From the NCBI GenBank assembly GCA_018370615.1, contig JAGZAC010000026.1, positions 1-11,756 of the forward strand: a DNA stretch of 11,756 nucleotides, read 5' to 3'. Below, piece after piece: positions 7,869-11,756 of this stretch. This DNA is from Clostridiales bacterium. Lineage in GTDB: Bacteria > Bacillota > Clostridia > Oscillospirales > CAG-272. Position numbers and translations under genes: made by a program. Under the pieces are notes generated by a model. That model was not told where the DNA came from and searched no databases. It saw nothing but the letters and a program-made list of their open reading frames with translations. How positions within the stretch are numbered: the stretch's first letter is position 1; every line of letters begins with the position of its first letter.

Positions 7869-8924
7869 ATGACAAATCAGGCCCAAAAAGCTCCCAAGAT
7901 AAAAAGAGAGAGCAAGAATAAAATTCGCGTCGAGTTTGACCGCACACCTCTTCTCGAACGCCTCAGATCAAAATATCTGTCTCTGTATTTCCTCAAACGT
8001 GTCGTATGGTATGTGTTCCGCTTCCTTCTGCTTCTTGGTGTGTGCTACGTAATACTGTTCCCGTTTTATTCCAAGATTGCATCCTCCTTCATGAGTCCTG
8101 AGGATTTTGTGGATGTGACAGTACGGTTGGTTCCCAAATATCCTACATTGGATATTTACAGAGCAATTATTACGGAAAACGGGTACCTGACAGCCCTGTT
8201 AAATACTTTTATTTTAGCTGGTTCCTGTGCTTTGCTTCAGACATTTGTCTGCTGCTTGGTAGGTTACGGGTTTGCAAAGTTTAAGTTTAAATTTAACAAG
8301 TTGCTGTTCCTTCTGGTTATTTTCACTATGATTGTACCCCACTCTACTTTGCAGCTTTCCATGTTTATGGAATTCCGATATTTTGATATTTTAGGAATAC
8401 TCAACCTGCTTGGAGGCGGTGTGGTAGACTGGCTAAGGCTGTTGGAAAATCCATCGCTGAACCTGATCAATACATACTGGCCGCTGTGGATTTTGTCTGC
8501 AACTGCTCTTGCCTTTAAGAATGGCTTGTACATCTTTATGATGCGTCAGTTCTTTAAGGGAGTACCGGATGAACTGGAAGAATCTGCCTATGTGGATGGT
8601 GCCGGTGTGTTCCGTACCTTCATTCAGATTATTCTCCCGTTGTCCATTCCTATGATGATTACTGTGTTTATGTTTGCCTTCTCATGGCAATGGACAGACA
8701 ATTTCTACACAGACTTGTTCTATACAACTTCTGGCCCTACCCTGATGCCTGATATTGTGGCGATTCCTACGTCTCTCAATATCACAGGCGCTGCTTCCAA
8801 TATGTATAATACTGCAATTACCAATACATGCGGTATTCTCATATTGTTGCCGTTGTTGCTTTTGTATATTTTTGCGCAAAAGTATATTATTCAGGGTATC
8901 GAGCGTTCCGGTATCACAGGTTAA
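7869..8924 (+). CDS. Carbohydrate ABC transporter permease, MalG type with N-terminal extension (pair 2, second subunit)
   Basis: Second subunit of the second permease pair and last gene of the operon. The ATG at 7869 is preferred over an in-frame GTG at 7863, because the GGAGG at 7855-7859 is 9 nt from the ATG but only 3 nt from the GTG. The product (351 aa) has a long basic cytoplasmic N-terminus (about residues 1-45), then membrane segments near 47-68, 110-135, 144-165, 203-222, 258-274 and 313-336. The EAA loop is at 236-256 (LEESAYVDGAGVFRTFIQI). Residues about 177-198 (LNLLGGGVVDWLRLLENPSL) form an extra external loop insertion before the usual NTYWPL motif. The protein ends GIERSGITG, typical of MalG-type subunits. 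With the preceding subunit it should form a heterodimer energised by an ATPase encoded elsewhere. Confidence 0.9.
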   Translation: MTNQAQKAPKIKRESKNKIRVEFDRTPLLERLRSKYLSLYFLKRVVWYVFRFLLLLGVCYVILFPFYSKIASSFMSPEDFVDVTVRLVPKYPTLDIYRAIITENGYLTALLNTFILAGSCALLQTFVCCLVGYGFAKFKFKFNKLLFLLVIFTMIVPHSTLQLSMFMEFRYFDILGILNLLGGGVVDWLRLLENPSLNLINTYWPLWILSATALAFKNGLYIFMMRQFFKGVPDELEESAYVDGAGVFRTFIQIILPLSIPMMITVFMFAFSWQWTDNFYTDLFYTTSGPTLMPDIVAIPTSLNITGAASNMYNTAITNTCGILILLPLLLLYIFAQKYIIQGIERSGITG

Positions 8925-8931
8925 TCAAAAG

Positions 8932-8964
8932 AAAAAGCGTCGGCAAGAGAGCCGACGCTTTTTT
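8932..8964 (+). terminator. Intrinsic terminator of the transporter operon
   Basis: A perfect 8-bp GC-rich stem, GCGTCGGC (8937-8944) and GCCGACGC (8951-8958), encloses the loop AAGAGA. It is flanked by A5 on the left and T6 on the right (8959-8964), starting 8 nt after the stop of the last permease. Because A and T tracts flank both sides, the structure could also stop transcripts from the minus strand. Confidence 0.95.
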
Positions 8965-8980
8965 GTGAATGGATGTGTTT

Positions 8981-9100
8981 ACAACCCCACCGTCACGGCT
9001 ACGCCGTGCCACCTCCCCTTGCACAGGGGAGGCATAGAACGAAAGGTCCCCCTTGTGTAAAGGGGGATGTCTCCGCATGTGCGGAGACAGGGGGATTGTT
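8981..9100. repeat. Palindromic intergenic repeat, unit 1
   Basis: A 120-bp unit begins ACAACCCC and ends GGGGGATTGTT, so its ends are imperfect inverted repeats. Inside are four hairpins in a row: CACGGC/GCCGTG with loop TAC (8994-9008), CCTCCCCT/AGGGGAGG (9012-9032), TCCCCCTT/AAGGGGGA (9047-9067) and GTCTCCGC/GCGGAGAC (9069-9088). It encodes nothing credible. This layout resembles the noncoding palindromic repeats scattered between genes of many gut Clostridia. No transposase is nearby, and no clear target duplication is visible at the flanks. Confidence 0.85.
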
Positions 9101-9121
9101 CACTTATGCAAGTTCAAAATA

Positions 9122-9250
9122 ACAACCCCTCCGTCGACTACGTCGACACCTCCCCTTACACAGGGGAGGCTTAAGTTAGAGAATCCCCCTTGTGGGGAGT
9201 TGCAAGGCAACTCCGGGGGCCGCCAATCCCGCGTAGCGGGTGGGGATTGT
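9122..9250. repeat. Palindromic intergenic repeat, unit 2
   Basis: A second unit of the same family, in the same orientation, starts 22 nt after unit 1 ends. It begins ACAACCCCTCC and ends GGGGATTGT. Hairpins are GTCGAC/GTCGAC with loop TAC (9133-9147), CCTCCCCT/AGGGGAGG (9149-9169), GAGTTGC/GCAACTC with loop AAG (9197-9213) and CCCGC/GCGGG with loop GTA (9228-9240). The second hairpin is almost identical to that of unit 1, while the first and third have different stem sequences at equivalent positions. The last hairpin is an added module. An alternative pairing CAATCCC/GGGATTG (9224-9230 with 9243-9249) would compete with it. Confidence 0.85.
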
Positions 9251-9278
9251 AAAATTGTCAATTGGATTCCATTGGCAA
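9251..9278 (-). terminator. Candidate weak terminator for the minus-strand genes
   Basis: Read on the minus strand, about 12 nt after the dehydrogenase stop, TTGCCAATGG and CCAATTGACAA (plus positions 9278 to 9255) pair into a stem of about 10 bp with one bulge and one G-T pair around the loop AAT. It is followed at once by TTTT (9254-9251). The stem is AT-rich and the T run short, so termination may be inefficient. The repeat hairpins beyond it or the symmetrical terminator at 8932-8964 could act as a backup. Confidence 0.5.
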
Positions 9279-9290
9279 GTTTATAATTTT

Positions 9291-10568
9291 TTACAGCGTA
9301 AAATCAACATCGCGAAGCAGGCGCTTCTCTGCCTCGGGGCACCAAAGATTGTTATTCCTTTCACAAATGTCTGCAAGGTCTGCAAAAAGAGCGGCATGCT
9401 CACCACCCTGTTCCGCTACCGTGCGGAAATCGGCAATGGCTGTCAAAGGCAGCGTTACATGGGTGTAAATCAGTTTCTTGCCGCCGGGAATTTTTGGCAA
9501 GTCGATGGTTGTCTGTGCATCTGCGTCCAACCCTCCAATATGGGTAATCATGCAGGAGGGATTTACCTTCTGCTGCTCCATCAGGCGAAGGGCTTCGATT
9601 AAATCTTCATTGTTGCCGCCAGAGGTGCCCACAATGTGTGTAGAGGCATAATGCACATTGTAAAAATTAAATTTTGCGGAAAACTCCGGATTGGTGGGGC
9701 CGGCAAAAAAGTTCAGGCATCCATCTCTGCCCAAAATTGCATCTGCCGTTTCTACTACTGAAGCCACCGGAGCAAACACAAATACGTCGTCAAAGCCATC
9801 CTTTCCAGTGAGTCCTTTCATATAGGTGACAGGGTCCTCTATATCGGCAGTATTGATATAACGCAAATCTACACCGTGTTTTTTTGCCTCCTCCGCTGTG
9901 ATCAGCGATGCGGCACGGGAGAGTCGTTCTGCATCGATATCTGTGACAACCAAAAGGGAAGGAGGACGTCCGCCGTGGATAGCGTAGTCCACCGCTCCCA
10001 ATCCCATGGGACCCGCTCCCGCTAAAATCGCCATGGCACCGCCTTGTACCGTACCCATGTGATGTTCATATTTTCCAGGGTCAGTGTGATAGTTAGCATG
10101 GAAAGCCCCCACGATACAGCTCATGGGTTCCGCCAGGCTGCCCCAATAAAAGGCTTCGCCACGGTAAGGGAGCAGGCAGTTGCACTCCATTACTTCATTG
10201 GGAATGATTACATAAGTGGCGCCACCGCCGATATCGTGGTAGGAATATCCAGGCGCGGCAAGGGATCCTTTGTAGTTGATGGCTGGCTGAATGGCAAAAC
10301 GATCTCCCGCTTTGAATTTGCCCTGCCACTTTTTCCCTACTTCAATCAGCTCTCCACAGAACTCGTGCCCCAAAATAATGGGGGACTCTGCCACATTGTC
10401 CGGCACACGCTTGTGCGCGGCGCCCTGCAGGGCGGCTTTGTGGGAGGACATGCAGATGCTGTCTGAAATCACTCTTGCCAGGATTTGATCCTCCCCAAGC
10501 GGAGGAAGCTCAAATTCCTCTGTGCGAATATCGTTTACTCCATATAATCTGACTGCTTTTGTTTTCAT
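9291..10568 (-). CDS. Zinc-dependent alcohol/polyol dehydrogenase, L-sorbose-1-phosphate reductase (SorE)-like
   Basis: A 425-aa medium-chain dehydrogenase expected to use NAD(P)H with a ketose or polyol, possibly phosphorylated. An N-terminal GroES-like domain supplies the probable catalytic zinc ligands C39 (SICMSS), H68 and E69 (GHEFCGE), and E148 (SLAEP). A Rossmann fold has GAGPMG at 184-189 and an acidic D210 at the end of the second strand, which suggests NAD preference. Motifs remembered from Klebsiella SorE match closely: GKKWQGKFKAG, LNFFAGP, FYNVHYASTHIVGTSGGN and a late PGGKKLIYT. The four-cysteine structural zinc lobe of classical ADHs is absent. The ATG at 10568 is chosen over the upstream TTG at 10580 because GGAG (10578-10575) sits 6 nt before it. 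It follows the DUF3006 gene by 30 nt and is probably co-transcribed with trpS. No sorbose PTS genes are visible, so the substrate is open. Confidence 0.88.
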   Translation of the reverse strand: MKTKAVRLYGVNDIRTEEFELPPLGEDQILARVISDSICMSSHKAALQGAAHKRVPDNVAESPIILGHEFCGELIEVGKKWQGKFKAGDRFAIQPAINYKGSLAAPGYSYHDIGGGATYVIIPNEVMECNCLLPYRGEAFYWGSLAEPMSCIVGAFHANYHTDPGKYEHHMGTVQGGAMAILAGAGPMGLGAVDYAIHGGRPPSLLVVTDIDAERLSRAASLITAEEAKKHGVDLRYINTADIEDPVTYMKGLTGKDGFDDVFVFAPVASVVETADAILGRDGCLNFFAGPTNPEFSAKFNFYNVHYASTHIVGTSGGNNEDLIEALRLMEQQKVNPSCMITHIGGLDADAQTTIDLPKIPGGKKLIYTHVTLPLTAIADFRTVAEQGGEHAALFADLADICERNNNLWCPEAEKRLLRDVDFTL

Positions 10569-10574
10569 TTTTAT

Positions 10575-10578
10575 CTCC
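10575..10578 (-). promoter_or_regulatory. Ribosome binding site deciding the dehydrogenase start
   Basis: GGAG on the minus strand lies 6 nt upstream of the ATG at 10568. The alternative TTG start at 10580 would include this site inside the coding region and has no good site of its own. Confidence 0.75.
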
Positions 10579-10598
10579 AAAACTGTTTTGCCGGTAGC

Positions 10599-10868
10599 TT
10601 ATTTTTCGTTTTTATCAAACAGGCGGCGCAGCCGCCGAGCATTTTGCTCCTTCTGGTCTGTGTGCTCTGCAGCAGTTGCCGGACGTATACGGACGACGGT
10701 TTGCTGCCCGTTTTGCACTGCTAAAGTGAGCACCAGCGCATCCCCTTCACGTACTTTTTCAAATTCTGCAGTGGGAAAAGTAACCATTCTGGCATCGTTA
10801 TCTGAAAAGCATATTGCGATACCTTCTTCTACTCGGTCCACCACACAGACGATAGTTTCTTCCATCAT
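10599..10868 (-). CDS. Small DUF3006 protein, coupled to trpS
   Basis: An 89-aa soluble protein resembling DUF3006. It has the family pattern of an early VDRVEEGIAIC strand pair (residues about 10-20), a central FPTAEFEKVREGDALVL (about 31-47) and a polar, charged C-terminal tail (about 63-89, rich in Arg, Lys and Gln). No signal peptide, membrane helix or catalytic motif is seen. The family has no firm function and looks like a small beta-barrel fold (inference). The ATG at 10868 overlaps the trpS stop (TGATG), and there is no strong ribosome site upstream, so translation probably reinitiates after trpS. A TTG at 10871 and a second ATG at 10865 are alternative starts. The next gene downstream is the dehydrogenase. 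Confidence 0.8.
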   Translation of the reverse strand: MMEETIVCVVDRVEEGIAICFSDNDARMVTFPTAEFEKVREGDALVLTLAVQNGQQTVVRIRPATAAEHTDQKEQNARRLRRLFDKNEK

Positions 10869-11756
10869 CAATATCGAGGTAAGTCGGTAAAGCCGATCTT
10901 TCTGCGCACCTTGGAAAGGGTTTTCATTGCGTCTCTGGCCGCCGTTCTGGCGCCGTCCGCCATTACATCCTCTAAGTATTTTTTGTCAGCGATGAGCCGT
11001 GCATATTCCTCCTGTACCGGCGCCAGAACATCGGCGCAGGTTTCCCCCACTGCCAGCTTAAAATCTCCATATCCTTTCCCTGCAAATTCCCGTTCAATTT
11101 CAGGAAAAGTTTTATCGGTAAGGGCGCTGTAGATCGACATAAGATTGATAATTCCGTCTTTTCCCTCGCCGGCACGTACTACAGTATCGGAATCGGTGAC
11201 GGCGCGTTTAAACTTGCGTATAATCACATCTCTTGGATCCAAAATTCGCACGGTGGCGTTTTCATTTTCATCCGATTTGCTCATTTTCTTGGTGGGCTCT
11301 GCCAGACTCATGATTCTGGCAGAGGGAGTCTTACTGATAAAAGGCTCGGGAATCACAAACACGTCCCCATAAATTCCGTTAAATCGACCGGCAATATCCC
11401 GGGTGATTTCCAAATGCTGCTTTTGATCGTCCCCTACAGGAACCAGCTCTGTCTGGTACAGAAGAATATCTGCGGCCATCAGCGCAGGATATGTGAACAA
11501 GCCCGCATTGACATTTTCGGCATTTTTCTTGCTTTTGTCTTTGAACTGGGTCATTCTGGAAAGCTCACCGAACATGGTGTAGCAGTCCAAGATCCAGCCA
11601 AGCTCCGCATGAGCGGAAACATGGCTTTGCACATAAATGACGTTCTTCTCCGGATCCAGGCCGCAGGCGATATACAGTGCAAGAGTCTCATAGGTACGGC
11701 GGCGCAGGTCGGCAGGATTCTGCCGTACGGTGATCGCATGTTCGTCTGCTATACAG
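10868..11756 (-). CDS. trpS: Tryptophanyl-tRNA synthetase (5' end outside window)
   Basis: This class I synthetase charges tRNA-Trp with tryptophan in the cytoplasm. The visible 295 residues run from the region equivalent to DQHAITVR of the E. coli enzyme (here ADEHAITVRQ) to the natural C-terminus KIGFTDLPRY. About 40 N-terminal residues, including the HIGH-type signature, lie beyond the window. Diagnostic segments are VQSHVSAHAELGW, CYTMFGELSRMTQFKDKS, ADILLYQTELVPVGDDQKQH and the KMSKS loop (KKMSKSDENEN, plus positions about 11273-11287). Translation continues in frame from the ATG at 11632 up to base 11756, so that ATG is internal (it would be a Met-less V-Q-S position in the full protein). 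No frameshift or missing motif is seen. The stop overlaps the DUF3006 start. Any promoter or T-box leader would lie outside the window. Confidence 0.95.
   Translation of the reverse strand, partial: CIADEHAITVRQNPADLRRRTYETLALYIACGLDPEKNVIYVQSHVSAHAELGWILDCYTMFGELSRMTQFKDKSKKNAENVNAGLFTYPALMAADILLYQTELVPVGDDQKQHLEITRDIAGRFNGIYGDVFVIPEPFISKTPSARIMSLAEPTKKMSKSDENENATVRILDPRDVIIRKFKRAVTDSDTVVRAGEGKDGIINLMSIYSALTDKTFPEIEREFAGKGYGDFKLAVGETCADVLAPVQEEYARLIADKKYLEDVMADGARTAARDAMKTLSKVRRKIGFTDLPRY

Larger units (their letters stand above)
8965..9290. other. Gene-free convergent intergenic region
   Basis: Between the operon terminator and the stop of the minus-strand dehydrogenase there is no supported gene. 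The stretch holds the two palindromic repeat units and a candidate minus-strand terminator. The short open frames here run through the repeats and lack ribosome sites, so they are not called. Confidence 0.8.

Noticed and set aside
10..8924. Pair 2 as a recent duplication of pair 1
   Set aside because: The subunits differ in length, loops, N-termini and EAA-loop sequence, so they are distinct paralogues and not a recent copy.
8981..9250. Possible CRISPR array
   Set aside because: There are only two long units of 120-129 bp, each a chain of hairpins with no short regular repeats or unique spacers and no cas genes. They fit intergenic palindromic elements instead.
8981..9250. Remnant of an insertion sequence
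   Set aside because: The ends are inverted-repeat-like, but no transposase fragment and no clear target duplication are visible, so only a repeat is called.
9053..9286. 77-aa plus-strand frame in the convergent intergenic region
   Set aside because: It runs through the palindromic repeats, so its codons come from hairpin arms. It has no credible ribosome site or domain.

Overview
The window looks like a chromosome segment of a Gram-positive anaerobe of the class Clostridia, possibly a gut Oscillospirales-type organism. The reasons are strong AGGAGG-type ribosome sites, binding-protein-dependent sugar ABC permeases with no local ATPase gene, a surface gene pair (NHL/Yip1 and DUF5696) that I recall from Clostridia and Paenibacillaceae, and GC-rich palindromic intergenic repeats of a style common in gut Clostridia. 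The taxonomic call is inference, since no rRNA or species marker is present.

Plus strand, bases 1 to about 8964: one operon of six genes, all intact except that the first may begin upstream of the window. The order is MalF-type permease, MalG-type permease, a secreted/membrane NHL propeller-TPR-Yip1 protein (702 aa), a large exported DUF5696 protein (983 aa), a second MalF-type permease, and a second MalG-type permease. Gaps are 0 to 18 nt, most genes have a strong ribosome site, and the operon ends in a near-perfect intrinsic terminator at 8932-8964. There are two permease pairs but no solute-binding protein or ATPase here. The binding protein is presumably upstream of the window. The ATPase is probably a shared MsmK-type protein encoded elsewhere.

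Bases 8965-9290: a gene-free convergent intergenic region. It holds two related palindrome-rich repeat units (8981-9100 and 9122-9250) with matching ends and hairpin stems whose sequences differ between units while pairing is kept. A weak candidate terminator for the minus-strand genes lies at 9251-9278.

Minus strand, 11756 down to 9291: trpS (tryptophanyl-tRNA synthetase, missing about 40 N-terminal residues beyond the window edge), a small DUF3006 protein whose start overlaps the trpS stop, and a zinc-dependent sorbitol/L-sorbose-1-phosphate-reductase-like dehydrogenase 30 nt further on. These are probably co-transcribed.

Working model (inference): the plus operon encodes an oligosaccharide uptake machine. 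The DUF5696 protein (possibly a glycosidase-like barrel) and the NHL-Yip1 membrane protein act outside the cell or in the membrane next to two distinct permease heterodimers. The function of the two surface proteins is not established from sequence.
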